Origin: Candidatus Heimdallarchaeota archaeon B3_Heim
GTDB lineage: Archaea > Asgardarchaeota > Heimdallarchaeia > Hodarchaeales > Hodarchaeaceae
Assembly: GCA_003144275.1 (NCBI GenBank)
Contig: NJBF01000032.1
Location: 1 to 53,141 of the forward strand
Direction: 5' to 3'
DNA: 53,141 bases
This document shows, piece after piece, positions 43,534 through 53,030 of the stretch. The notes under the pieces were generated by a model that saw nothing but the letters and a program-made list of their open reading frames with translations, was not told the DNA's origin and did not search any database. The position numbers were made by a program, and so were the translations under genes. The stretch's first letter is position 1. Each line of letters opens with the position of its first letter.

Positions 43534-44982
43534 TTAAAGAACAGATTTTTCATCGGTAATCCATTTACACATTCGACGTAATGGTTCAATAGCATCTTGG
43601 GGGGTTGCCATACTAGCATTAGCTGCAAAACCTAGGGATACTACTCTCTGCACCCCATAAAGTGGTAAAATATCACGAATTTGTAATTTGAGAGATTCAG
43701 GGAAAATACCAACAGTTTGGGTATAAGAATTGACTGATTGCAAGGCTGTGTCAATTGTGTCTACAGGAACAAGATTTACTACACGACTACACAATCGATG
43801 AGAAAAATCGACTGGTTCATCGAATTGAGAAACAATTACTGCACCTTCATTAGACTTCCCTCCATAGATGTGATAAAAGTCATCATCAAGACGGATTCCC
43901 TCTATATCATCTTTTAGAGTTTCATTAAAAATCTTAGGAGGTGTAGAAACATGTGAAGGAAGGTTAACAAGGGCAGAATAGAGTATTTTTCCGAAGGTAT
44001 TCAGTCGTTCAATTCCATCCTCAGTTGTCCCTGACTGCACATACATAATGCGTGAATTTAAACAGGCTTCTTGATTGAATGCTCCCACATCTATAGCAGC
44101 TCTTTGAGCAACCGTATAAAGAGTCTGGTCATCCTGAAAAGCATCACGACCGATTATTGAGGTCGAAATTTTAGGGTCAAAGGTAATTAGATCAATTCCT
44201 GGTTGAAGGTATCGGCTAATATATTTAATTGAATTAAAACCGCCCCAGGCAATAATTTTTTCAATATTCTCAGGACGATAGAATTTTTCTTCAAAGTGAG
44301 TATCCCCCCCTCGCCAATAAAGGACACTGCAATGCTTTGTTATGGGGTGTTGGGGTTCCATTTCCATCATTGTCTGAATCAAAGCGGTAGCAGTTAGTGG
44401 ATCATTGGAAGGTAGTTTGAAAATCGCGTCACAGCGTGTACCACAACTTCTAATGAGGGAGGCTGCAGAAACCGTTGGTACATTACCTGCAATAATATGG
44501 ACTGTTCGGGAGCCAAATGCTCGAATAGCAATAGTTCTACCATCCTCCATCTTTGTAGGTACCCAGCTTTCAAGATATTCTATGCCTATCCTTTTATCAA
44601 GCATCTCACGAATATTGGATGGATGAAATAGCATAGGTAATGTTTGATATGTAGTATGAAGTACTTCAGGTGTTAAACCTGAGGCTTGACATGCAAGCTC
44701 ATAAGCTGCTTGTAGATACTCATTTTCTTTTAAAATTAAACGTTGACCCAAATCATGGAGAAAAGTTATTATCTCTTCAATAGATAGATCATAAAGATCT
44801 TTCATTTTTGATGGATCAGAGAGGGAAATTTGGTTTGCATATTTCTTTGCGCTCGGAGTAAGAAATTTAGCCCCGTTTCTTCCACCGAAAGTCTCCGAAT
44901 AATCCTTTATCAGCTTTCCCCGAAGTAAGATGGGGATCTCAAATACCTCAGTATCCATCGTCTTGACAAGTGTTGATTGCAT
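43534..44982 (-). CDS. luxC: LuxC-like acyl-CoA/acyl-protein reductase
   Basis: A 482-residue aldehyde-dehydrogenase-fold enzyme of the LuxC family, which reduces an activated fatty acyl group to the aldehyde with NADPH. The nucleotide-binding half has VHIIAGNVPTVSAASLIRSC (family hallmark GNVP...), then FKLPSNDPLTA and IIAWGGFNSIKYIS; the catalytic cysteine is C307 in AFNQEACLNSRIMYV. I start it at ATG 44982, which has a perfect GGAGG site eight bases upstream; the longer frame uses TTG. A LuxE-like gene lies directly upstream and a ten-cysteine protein directly downstream. Archaeal membranes lack fatty-acid esters, so the product aldehyde or alcohol is of interest. Confidence 0.88.
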   Translation of the reverse strand: MQSTLVKTMDTEVFEIPILLRGKLIKDYSETFGGRNGAKFLTPSAKKYANQISLSDPSKMKDLYDLSIEEIITFLHDLGQRLILKENEYLQAAYELACQASGLTPEVLHTTYQTLPMLFHPSNIREMLDKRIGIEYLESWVPTKMEDGRTIAIRAFGSRTVHIIAGNVPTVSAASLIRSCGTRCDAIFKLPSNDPLTATALIQTMMEMEPQHPITKHCSVLYWRGGDTHFEEKFYRPENIEKIIAWGGFNSIKYISRYLQPGIDLITFDPKISTSIIGRDAFQDDQTLYTVAQRAAIDVGAFNQEACLNSRIMYVQSGTTEDGIERLNTFGKILYSALVNLPSHVSTPPKIFNETLKDDIEGIRLDDDFYHIYGGKSNEGAVIVSQFDEPVDFSHRLCSRVVNLVPVDTIDTALQSVNSYTQTVGIFPESLKLQIRDILPLYGVQRVVSLGFAANASMATPQDAIEPLRRMCKWITDEKSVL

Positions 44983-45011
44983 TAGATTGTCCTCCAAAGA
45001 AAAGGAAGAAG

Positions 45012-46439
45012 TTACTCTTCCTTTGTATCGAGAAGGTAATCGATAAACGAGTCATATGCCTCTTGGCTACCAGCACAGCTAATTTTATCGTCACCATTAT
45101 TCTTTTCACTAATACGTTGTATTTTCTTTTCTAACCAGGGACCAGTTCGACCACAGGAACATTGATCATCATCCCAGTGGATTGTAACCTCGTCGCCTGT
45201 CAGAAAACCACCCCAATAACTTTCTGTTAATAGGTCATAAAATCCAAAGCGACCAGTTTGCACACCTGTTCGTGGCAACACTTGCCCACCAATATCAAAA
45301 ACGAATGGAATAAAGTGGGGATAAATATGGTAATGATTTTGATCACAAGAAGGCATATAACCAGTACTCTCTGTCATACCATACCCATCACGGATGTTCT
45401 TAACACCATAAAAGGTACAAATTCTTTCGTACCAATCTTCAGGAACAACTTGTCCTTTCAATCCACCTCCAGTTACTAAAGCGGAATTGGAGGCAAAAAC
45501 ATTACTCAACCCTTGTTTTTCTCCTTCTAATGCTGCATCAATCATCGAGGTAAGTGTCCCCAACATAAATACCTGACGACCTCGATAATTCTTCACCATA
45601 TTATCAAAGAAAGCAGCCATATATTTAGGACGATTCCGTTTTAACCTAATTAGTTCTCCTCTATTGTAGCTTAAAGCTTTAAGCATTTGAAGTTTGCCCA
45701 ACTCTCCTTTTGCCTTTGCTGCTTGCAGTCTGCCGGCCAAGGACATGAAATCCGCAGATAAATATCCAGGAATTGCGGTATGATATTCCTCCTTAGAACC
45801 TGCTAGCATGGGACCGAAGCGACTTAAAATTCTCTGAGCTAGTTGTCTACCATCGGCAAAACTAGGAAAAAAAACTGGCATTTTTGTTTTGTGAGGATTA
45901 ACCCCCGTAAGAACTTCAATGAATAAATAAAACGCATTTTTGAAGTTTTCCATCTCGCTTTCGCTACGGGGGAGAAAACTCAGCTTTCCTGTTGTTCCCG
46001 TTGAATGGACAATTTGCAGATCTGATTGTTTTTCAATTGCTTCCAACCAGGAATCAATCGAGTTACAGTTGTCTGTCTTCATTGCTGATAAATCGTGTGT
46101 TGTTAATTTATCTAACCAAACAGTAAGCTTATCAAATTTCTTTTTCTCAATGAAAGCTAAGGGATAACTCTTGTAGACAGTATGGAGGAACAGAATTGGA
46201 GCTAAATCATTCAAAGTTTTGATTTCAGTTATATTTTGTTCATCTGCGAGCTTCTTCAGAGCTTTAATACGTGGATAAAACCAGTCAAAGCGTTTTTGAG
46301 CACCAGCTAATTGAATTTGCTGTACAAAATCTGTTTCAAGACTGAACAATTCGTCATTGGTGGCGTGAACCAGCGATTGCGGATTTTGAAACATTTCTGA
46401 TTGTCTTTCCCCCGACAGTTTACTTGTTGATAAAACCAT
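45012..46439 (-). CDS. LuxE-like acyl-activating enzyme (LuxE/PaaK superfamily)
   Basis: A 475-residue adenylate-forming enzyme. The ATP-binding P-loop is HSTGTTGKLSFLPRS (145-159), and further on GYGMTESTGYMPSCD is the ANL A5-like motif, then FLTGDEVTIHW and CSCGRTGPWLEKK, the cysteine motif also seen in PaaK and LuxE relatives. In luminous bacteria LuxE activates a fatty acid, carries it on a cysteine and passes it to LuxC. The protein is about 100 residues longer than bacterial LuxE, mainly at the helical N-terminus. It heads the operon with the LuxC-like and ten-cysteine genes; a GAGGT ribosome site precedes the ATG. No luxAB genes are present, so light production is not implied. Confidence 0.82.
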   Translation of the reverse strand: MVLSTSKLSGERQSEMFQNPQSLVHATNDELFSLETDFVQQIQLAGAQKRFDWFYPRIKALKKLADEQNITEIKTLNDLAPILFLHTVYKSYPLAFIEKKKFDKLTVWLDKLTTHDLSAMKTDNCNSIDSWLEAIEKQSDLQIVHSTGTTGKLSFLPRSESEMENFKNAFYLFIEVLTGVNPHKTKMPVFFPSFADGRQLAQRILSRFGPMLAGSKEEYHTAIPGYLSADFMSLAGRLQAAKAKGELGKLQMLKALSYNRGELIRLKRNRPKYMAAFFDNMVKNYRGRQVFMLGTLTSMIDAALEGEKQGLSNVFASNSALVTGGGLKGQVVPEDWYERICTFYGVKNIRDGYGMTESTGYMPSCDQNHYHIYPHFIPFVFDIGGQVLPRTGVQTGRFGFYDLLTESYWGGFLTGDEVTIHWDDDQCSCGRTGPWLEKKIQRISEKNNGDDKISCAGSQEAYDSFIDYLLDTKEE

Positions 46440-46609
46440 TTTCAGTAACCTCTGATACCAATACCGAGAATGCTTTAAATATTCAAAATCAGGCTAAGAA
46501 TCGTTTATTCGCATCATTCCTTATAAACTCCTTTTAAGAGAAATACTAAATTAAGAATAAAATCATTTTATATTCATAAGGTGAAGACAATATTCATCCA
46601 TGAGCAAGA

Positions 46610-49369
46610 ATGACAGTAGCTCAAAAAGATGAAAAAAACCTCTGGAAACGTTATGAATCGGCCCTTGAAGATTACAGCTTAACACGCGATCTCGATGATT
46701 TGCTCACTATATTCAAGAAAATTATTAGATCTTCATCACCTAAACCATCTATTGCGTTACTTACCAACATAGCTGATCGTCTCGTCAAATTCAAACTCTA
46801 TGACGAAGCGAAACTTGTTTTTGGAATGATATTACGCAAAGAGAGCCAACATCGTGAGACATGGAAAGCCCTTTCTTCTCTCTATTTTAAATTAAAGGAT
46901 AATAGCAAGGCAGAGTTTTGTTTACAGAAGTACTACTCATTAAAGGGAGGAAGTGTATTAATAAGTTCCTCTGTTAAGAACCGCTTAGCGAGTGCAGGCA
47001 AGCTTAAAACATTACCTACTAACCAACCACTAGGTCTTCAAAAAGCCAAACAGATAGAAGTTCATGCACCGAAGAGTGTATTAACTTTAGATGAATTTAC
47101 GAGGCGCTTCAAATTAAAAAATGTATCTATCCCCACGATTATAAAGAAAATCGTTCATTTTGCTCAACATCAAATAATTGATTATAGAATCTTTGATAAA
47201 CAGAGCGGAGAATTTGGAGACGATCTACACTTTCTTAGTAATGGCCAAATCATAAAATATCTAACTGATAGAAATATAAAACGGCTTTACAAATTTCAAG
47301 AAGAAGCAATCCACAAAATTTTATCGAACCAAGATGTGTGTATTGTTGCACCAACTGGTAATGGGAAAACAGAAGCCTTTCTTCTCCCAGCTCTTTTGAA
47401 AATCAAAGATTTTGCTGGATATGGCGTTCAACTTCTTATAATTTATCCTCAGAAGGCCTTAGCCAAAGATCAATTGAGGAAGATTACTGAAGTTGCCTCT
47501 CTCCTAAATCTTAAGGTAGAGGTGTTTGATGGAGATACATCTCATTATCGTCGTAAGAAGATTTTTTCTGATCCACCAGAAATCTTGATCACTAATCCTG
47601 ATATTCTTCACTATCATCTTGGAATTGGAAAGAATTCAGGATTTTTCCAGAATTTAATCAGTAATTTGAAAATAATCATTTTAGACGAGGTTCACACGTA
47701 TTCAGGTACTTTTGGAAGCAATATACACTTCATCCTTCGTCGATTGGAACGAATATTGGATCAACAAGTGCAATTCATCACAGCTTCTGCTACGGTAGCT
47801 AATCCCCAGACTTTCACAAGTCGCCTATTAAATCGACCAATCACCGTGATTGAGTGCAAAAATGGACGAAGAGGACGATTACATTTTTTGATGGTCGCTC
47901 CATTTGATGGTATGTCTACTTTTGATGGAATGGCTAGTTTATTGAATTCAATTAAACAGTATGGTAAAATTTTAGCATTTCAAGATTCACATAGAAGTGC
48001 AGAATATTTATTTCAAAGATTACGGGGATCTTCCAACAGGGTAGGAATCCATAGAGCTGGTTTAACAAAGAAGATACGAGAAGAAGTTGAAACACAATTT
48101 AGAGAAGGAGAAATCGATCTTTTAATCGCCACTCCGACATTGGAGTTGGGAATTGATATTGGTGAGCTGGAAATAGTAGTGACACCTCCAATATCAGTAA
48201 ATCGGGCTATTCAACGAATTGGTCGGGCTGGGAGAAAAGGACAGGATGCTATAGCGATCATCCACCTTAATGCTGATGATCCTATAAGTAATTATTATTA
48301 CAACAATCCTGAACGGTATTTTCAAGAAGTAGAAGATGTTTTTTTTGATCCAACAAATCTAAATGTCGTTGATCATCAACTATTGGCTGCAGCTCTTGAT
48401 CATCCGTTAGGAATTAATGAATTCCCTGAAAATGTACCAGCAGTAGAAGAATTAGTAAATAAAAACTTCCTTCAAAGATTTAACAATGATATTTTCGTCC
48501 CAACAGAGCAAGGAATCGAAAAAGTACGGAAATATTCAATCAGAGGGACTAATCACGAAATACAAATCAAAATTCGTGGAGGTAGACTCATCGGAAAACG
48601 GACAATGCCGATTGCGATGTTTGAACTATATCCAGGTGCTTATTATTTAGCAGGCGGTACTAGGTATCGAGTTTTTAATTACAGCTTCAACGGCTTTCGT
48701 GGATGGGCCGAACTGACAAAGCCAAAAAATGTCTGGGGACAAACTTTTCCTTTAACAAAATTGAAACCTCAGATTTTAGAGGTTCAGAAGCCGTTAACTT
48801 CAATATATGGAATAGAAGTGGGATTAGTTACAACTAAAATTCTTCAGTCTGTTATTGGATATACACTACAAACATCAGCTGGAACCGAAACAAAGAAATT
48901 ACGAGATCCATTACATTATCCATCCCAATCCAGAGGGTTGTTATTTCAAATTCCATTATCTTCCCTAGATGTGCAATTAGATCAGAATAGATTTAGCAAT
49001 TCCTTACATACCATCGTACATGTCCTGCTACATGCAAGTTTGCCTTTTATTGGCGGACAGATTCATGAAATTGGGGGATTAACTTTATTACCCCAAGGAT
49101 ATATACTTATATTTGATCAAGCAACAGGTTATGGAATATGTGAGATGTTAATGGGCCATTTATCTGAACTCTTTACCCGAGCGCGTGTAATTCTTGAATG
49201 TGAATGTCCAGATGGTTGTCCCAAATGTTGCTTTTTATCTCGCTGCAGTAAAAATAATACATCATTAGACAAAGATGGTGCCCGAAAAATTCTTGATTAT
49301 ATCATACAACAAGATGTAACAATTCCCCTTGGAATGGATTATAATGAATGTAGGATTTTTATTTCTTAA
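46610..49369 (+). CDS. SF2 helicase, MrfA/Hrq1-like, with N-terminal helical domain
   Basis: A 919-residue DNA helicase. Residues 1-130 are helical with TPR-like repeats (DYSLTRDLDDLLTIFKKIIR, YDEAKLVFGMILRKESQ), an addition to the family. RecA domain 1 has Walker A PTGNGKT (248-254), DEVH (359-362) and TASATV (391-396). RecA domain 2 ends in ATPTLELGIDIG and QRIGRAGRKG. The C-terminal part is the DUF1998 zinc module with a four-plus cysteine cluster (CECPDGCPKCCFLSRC). Hrq1/MrfA enzymes unwind or repair crosslinked DNA. The gene is divergent from the LuxE operon. The start at ATG 46610 has AAGGTGA about 25 bases upstream, which is far, so a slightly different start is possible. Confidence 0.9.
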   Translation: MTVAQKDEKNLWKRYESALEDYSLTRDLDDLLTIFKKIIRSSSPKPSIALLTNIADRLVKFKLYDEAKLVFGMILRKESQHRETWKALSSLYFKLKDNSKAEFCLQKYYSLKGGSVLISSSVKNRLASAGKLKTLPTNQPLGLQKAKQIEVHAPKSVLTLDEFTRRFKLKNVSIPTIIKKIVHFAQHQIIDYRIFDKQSGEFGDDLHFLSNGQIIKYLTDRNIKRLYKFQEEAIHKILSNQDVCIVAPTGNGKTEAFLLPALLKIKDFAGYGVQLLIIYPQKALAKDQLRKITEVASLLNLKVEVFDGDTSHYRRKKIFSDPPEILITNPDILHYHLGIGKNSGFFQNLISNLKIIILDEVHTYSGTFGSNIHFILRRLERILDQQVQFITASATVANPQTFTSRLLNRPITVIECKNGRRGRLHFLMVAPFDGMSTFDGMASLLNSIKQYGKILAFQDSHRSAEYLFQRLRGSSNRVGIHRAGLTKKIREEVETQFREGEIDLLIATPTLELGIDIGELEIVVTPPISVNRAIQRIGRAGRKGQDAIAIIHLNADDPISNYYYNNPERYFQEVEDVFFDPTNLNVVDHQLLAAALDHPLGINEFPENVPAVEELVNKNFLQRFNNDIFVPTEQGIEKVRKYSIRGTNHEIQIKIRGGRLIGKRTMPIAMFELYPGAYYLAGGTRYRVFNYSFNGFRGWAELTKPKNVWGQTFPLTKLKPQILEVQKPLTSIYGIEVGLVTTKILQSVIGYTLQTSAGTETKKLRDPLHYPSQSRGLLFQIPLSSLDVQLDQNRFSNSLHTIVHVLLHASLPFIGGQIHEIGGLTLLPQGYILIFDQATGYGICEMLMGHLSELFTRARVILECECPDGCPKCCFLSRCSKNNTSLDKDGARKILDYIIQQDVTIPLGMDYNECRIFIS

Positions 49370-49486
49370 TTCCCTCATTTCACCACATTTCTCAATTCTC
49401 CCATTTTCAGATATTTAAGGTAAGTCAAGGATTCACTACTGAGAAGCCCAGATTAAGAAAGTGGAATGTTGTTTTAAAATAAAGGA

Positions 49487-50680
49487 ATGGATTCTAAAAT
49501 GATAAATAGAAGCGTTTTAACCACTATTATCGGATTTTTATTTGGGTACTTCCTGTACACTGTTATTGATTCTACTTCACTGTTCATCTTTCTTTTTGGA
49601 GGAGTGGGGTACTTCATTGGTTTGATACTTGATAATGCCGATAGAAGACTCCAACTCGAGAATGTTCAGAATATTTCTTCAAGTCACAAGGTTTATTATT
49701 CTGATATCCTTCCAGAAGCTGTCATATTATATTCTATGCTTGATAATATAACGATTGTCTTAATTGATTATAAAATTGAGGCAAAACCTGAAGATTACCG
49801 GCTATCAGTTCTTAAGAACCTTCAAGAGTTTGATTTTCGAGTAACAGAAGATTCTCTTAAGACAATTTTCTCCTTGACCATTGAATTTCCGGAATTTAAT
49901 TATCCCTCCATAAGTAATTCCGAAAAAGAACTGAAAAAATTCTTCTATGATATTAAGGAGCAATGCATTGATTTTCAAGGGGCTGTACAAAAGATAATTC
50001 CTGGATTAGTTCTTAGTACTATCTATAAACCAGATATATTTGGTGATCAGAATATATATAGCCATGAGACTCATAACCGTTCTGATTCAATGAAACCCCC
50101 AGATTTTAATAGCGGAGAGCGAAGCTCTTCTTCGCTTTCTGAGAAAGTAGATAATATTAATCCTAGTATTCCAAAAATCTCAACATCTAACTTGGAAATT
50201 CCAGAATTACAAACTGAAAATGAGGAGAAAATAATGTCTGATCTTCTTGGGAATACTTCGAAACCCAAATTAGATTCAAAATCTCTTACCAAGTCGCTAG
50301 ATGAAAAATTTGAATCTTCTATGCAGAATCGGCCTAAAATATTAACTGCGGACAAAATTAAGGAAATTAGCAATAATTTATTCGCTTTCCAAGATAAGAA
50401 GGATGATGATTTTCCTGGTTCCGAAAAACCTGAAACTGACATGAAACCTGAGATAATGACTTCAGTGGAAGCAGACTCAACAGGAAGATTACATGATCCT
50501 GGGAAGGATGAGGAGGGCACTTATGAACTTGTAGAAGAAACATTGGATGAAAAGGAAAGACCTCTATTAGCAAAACTCGCTGAACAACTTTATGATGAAA
50601 AAGAGCGACGAAGTAGTAATTCAGATCCTGAAGTGGATGAAGATTTTAGACCAAAAGAGTCCTCTAAACAAGAAATTTAG
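49487..50680 (+). CDS. Two-span membrane protein with long disordered C-terminus
   Basis: A 397-residue protein. Two N-terminal membrane helices (SVLTTIIGFLFGYFLYTVID, SLFIFLFGGVGYFIGLILD) are followed by a folded cytosolic domain of mixed strands and helices (about 65-175). Then come about 220 charged residues rich in Ser, Glu, Asp, Lys and Pro that look disordered, ending with a helical acidic segment (TLDEKERPLLAKLAEQLYDE). I do not recognise it. The layout suits a membrane-bound scaffold. A second Met at codon 5 is an equally good start. Confidence 0.7.
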   Translation: MDSKMINRSVLTTIIGFLFGYFLYTVIDSTSLFIFLFGGVGYFIGLILDNADRRLQLENVQNISSSHKVYYSDILPEAVILYSMLDNITIVLIDYKIEAKPEDYRLSVLKNLQEFDFRVTEDSLKTIFSLTIEFPEFNYPSISNSEKELKKFFYDIKEQCIDFQGAVQKIIPGLVLSTIYKPDIFGDQNIYSHETHNRSDSMKPPDFNSGERSSSSLSEKVDNINPSIPKISTSNLEIPELQTENEEKIMSDLLGNTSKPKLDSKSLTKSLDEKFESSMQNRPKILTADKIKEISNNLFAFQDKKDDDFPGSEKPETDMKPEIMTSVEADSTGRLHDPGKDEEGTYELVEETLDEKERPLLAKLAEQLYDEKERRSSNSDPEVDEDFRPKESSKQEI

Positions 50681-50847
50681 CCCTTATCCCTTGATGACAT
50701 TTTAAACAGGAAATCTTTCTTTGAAGGAAGTATAAATAATCTCCACCGTGAGAACTTTATATCTAATTGAATTATAAATTGTGTAAAATTTTGATTTTGG
50801 AACAGACCAATAACTGTTTATTACAAGGAATGATCTCTCTCTCCAGT

Positions 50848-51363
50848 TCAGCTTATTAACTGCCGAGGGCGATTCCATAAAGGAGTAGTTGAAAAAGGAA
50901 TTTTATATCGTTGATTCATGGAATTTAGAATCTCTTTTCTGACTTCCGAATTTAAATTCTGTTGAATTGAAGGGACCCGATTTCTTATTTTTCCTTCATT
51001 TGATATTGAAATGATTCCAATCCCGATTTCTCTTGCCCAAAGGAGTTGTTCTTCCAAAGTATCGTTGTTTAGCAACTCAAATTGTTCATCAGGACATAAT
51101 AAGTAACAATAATCACAAAATTGGCTATAAATTGATGGATGATTGATATGAATCTGAGTCTCGGCCTCGAAGAAGTGAATAGAACTATCTAGTTGACAAA
51201 TACCTGCTAAATCAATCCGTATTTGCTTCTGACCCCCCTCAAGAAATTCAGATATTTGAAAATGGTCATTACTCCCTATTTGTAGCTCAGAATACGTCTG
51301 GAATTGTAGTTGATTTCTTAGGAATAGTTCTAACTGGTTGACTAGCTGATTTTCTGTTAACAT
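50848..51363 (-). CDS. PD-(D/E)XK-like nuclease-fold protein, probably altered active site
   Basis: A 171-residue protein from ATG 51363; the longer frame uses TTG. The pattern is that of a restriction-endonuclease-like fold: N-terminal helix, QIRIDLAGICQLDSSIHFFE with an Asp on one strand and acidic residues on the next (FFEAETQIH), then a helix and strand FCDYCYLLCPDEQF and a last IGIGIISISNEGKI. In active enzymes the second strand reads ExK; here it is EAE, so the catalytic Lys is missing and activity is doubtful. It is divergent from the small cysteine protein and degenerate helicase genes at 51.5-53 kb. The fold call is by eye only. Confidence 0.65.
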   Translation of the reverse strand: MLTENQLVNQLELFLRNQLQFQTYSELQIGSNDHFQISEFLEGGQKQIRIDLAGICQLDSSIHFFEAETQIHINHPSIYSQFCDYCYLLCPDEQFELLNNDTLEEQLLWAREIGIGIISISNEGKIRNRVPSIQQNLNSEVRKEILNSMNQRYKIPFSTTPLWNRPRQLIS

Positions 51364-51493
51364 CTTTCTCAATAATGATTGAGATTTTCATTTTTAAACT
51401 TAAAAATTGAGGAGATCAAATTTTGGATATTTAAGTCACATTCACCATTACTAGATGTAAACATTCAGAACAGAATATTCAGGTGAGTCGCAA

Positions 51494-51721
51494 GTGACAA
51501 GTCAACCAATACTCCAACCGAAAGGTCTTCCCTTTCTGGATGAAGTCTTTGTAAATAGTCCCCTTTGTCAAATATGTGAGTTTGCTAACTGGGGAATAGG
51601 AGGAATTTGTTCATTATTGTTGAACAGGCGTATACCATCCGTTTTAGTAATACAAGAAGCGCAAGTGATCTCTTGTAGCGCTCATCGCAACTGGGTTGAG
51701 CATTTAGATTTAAATGAATAA
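51494..51721 (+). CDS. Small cysteine protein, coupled to the degenerate helicase
   Basis: A 75-residue protein starting with GTG at 51494, which has the ribosome site AGGTGAG seven bases upstream. It contains CQIC (25-28 region), a following Cys in GGICSLL and a CxxH (SCSAH) near the end, a set that could bind one zinc ion. Its stop overlaps the ATG of the next gene by eight bases, so translation is coupled and the two products probably work together. No family is recognised. Confidence 0.65.
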   Translation: MTSQPILQPKGLPFLDEVFVNSPLCQICEFANWGIGGICSLLLNRRIPSVLVIQEAQVISCSAHRNWVEHLDLNE

Positions 51722-53030
51722 TCAAAAAAGGAATTATAACTCAATTAAGAACTGGATGGAACCAACTTTGAGCCTAACGAGGAGTGGTAATAAAATTTCT
51801 CATAAGCTTAAGTTTACTCCTTCACTGGATGAACAGATATTACTAGCTAAAATTCAAAGACAGAATTGCTTAATTCAGTATCGGCTCGAAGAGAAGCTTA
51901 ATCGTATTCTGTCCTTGCTTATCAGTCTACATATCTCTAGAGAAAAAACACATGAATCCATTCCACGAGTACTCATTCTTACTAAAAGACAAATTCAGGA
52001 TATCTTCAGAGCAGGGATCCAGGATACCTTAAATCAGATTATAACGATCCATAACGGCCTTATACTCCCCCAAGCTCGAAAACTGGATTATAGTCGGTTT
52101 AGCATAATTCTCTCGACCCCTAAAACGGTGAAAAATGATTTTAAGGAAGATTTCTTTGTAAAAGATCACTTTTCACTAATAGTGATTGATTATGCGGAAA
52201 TGGGGGTATCCTCATCGACTTTACGATTTATTATCAAAAAATTAAAGCCGAACCAAGTAGTTGGTCTATCGAGAGAGAAAAATACAATAAAGCTTGGACA
52301 AGCTTGTGTAAACCTAGAGCTCACGGAATTTGTCAATATCGATGGAAATGCTAGGAGAGAACGGTCTAACATCCAATATTATTCACTTCCTTTACCTAAA
52401 GAATATTTCTTTGTGCTAGATATTCTTAATCAACTAAAAAAAAATAGATTAATACAACTTGAAAAGTTAGGGTTTGGAGTTACTGTGAAAAGCACTCCTC
52501 AAGAGGTAGCGGCAATCCATACTAGTTTGTTGAATGAAAAGAACCGAAAACTCTTAGTAAAAACAGCGAATTTACAACGAATAATGACAATGCAACGAAT
52601 GGTAATCTCTCAAGGTTTTCCTGCTCTCATATCTTATTTTGATGATATATGTCACCGTCTAAATGATAATGATTATGTCATAGGTAGAAAAGCTTTAGTT
52701 CAGTTTTTAGGAAATCCGATCATCAATAAACTCAATGAATATGTTCGCTTATTTAGTGAGTTAGTTCATCCGAAATTTCGACAGGTTTTGAAATTACTGG
52801 AGGACTATGGATCATCTGTTTCCCTAGTAACCAATAATCGATACAATGCAAAGTTTCTCCAGGAAAAGCTGAATGAAAAAGGAGTATCCACGATTAATAT
52901 CACCCAACCGATATCTTCTCTAAAACGAATTCAGCTAGAAAAGAAACTCTTTGCTTTCAGTGGAAAGAAAACTCGAGTATGCATAACAAATACTGCTAAT
53001 GAACTTATAGCTAATCTAGCATGGTTTTAA
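51714..53030 (+). CDS. Degenerate SF2 helicase-like protein, Hef/FANCM-like
   Basis: A 438-residue protein with the layout of a Hef/Mph1/FANCM-type helicase but altered motifs. Walker A is not recognisable. PRVLILTKRQIQDIF resembles the segment after motif Ia, FSIILSTPKTVKNDF the 'vvxTPqtxxnDl' segment before motif II, and FSLIVIDYAEMGVSS stands where Hef has DEAH. The middle helical insert is present, and HPKFRQVLKLLEDYGSSVSL followed by VSTINITQPISSLKRIQLEK matches the start of RecA domain 2. The protein stops at NTANELIANLAWF, near where motif V (EEGLD) would be. It is therefore either inactive and structural, or truncated. No nuclease domain follows within the window. Confidence 0.7.
   Translation: MNNQKRNYNSIKNWMEPTLSLTRSGNKISHKLKFTPSLDEQILLAKIQRQNCLIQYRLEEKLNRILSLLISLHISREKTHESIPRVLILTKRQIQDIFRAGIQDTLNQIITIHNGLILPQARKLDYSRFSIILSTPKTVKNDFKEDFFVKDHFSLIVIDYAEMGVSSSTLRFIIKKLKPNQVVGLSREKNTIKLGQACVNLELTEFVNIDGNARRERSNIQYYSLPLPKEYFFVLDILNQLKKNRLIQLEKLGFGVTVKSTPQEVAAIHTSLLNEKNRKLLVKTANLQRIMTMQRMVISQGFPALISYFDDICHRLNDNDYVIGRKALVQFLGNPIINKLNEYVRLFSELVHPKFRQVLKLLEDYGSSVSLVTNNRYNAKFLQEKLNEKGVSTINITQPISSLKRIQLEKKLFAFSGKKTRVCITNTANELIANLAWF

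Noticed and set aside
43534..46439. A bioluminescence (lux) operon
   Set aside because: LuxC- and LuxE-like genes are present but there is no luciferase (LuxA/LuxB) or flavin reductase in the window, so light production is not supported.
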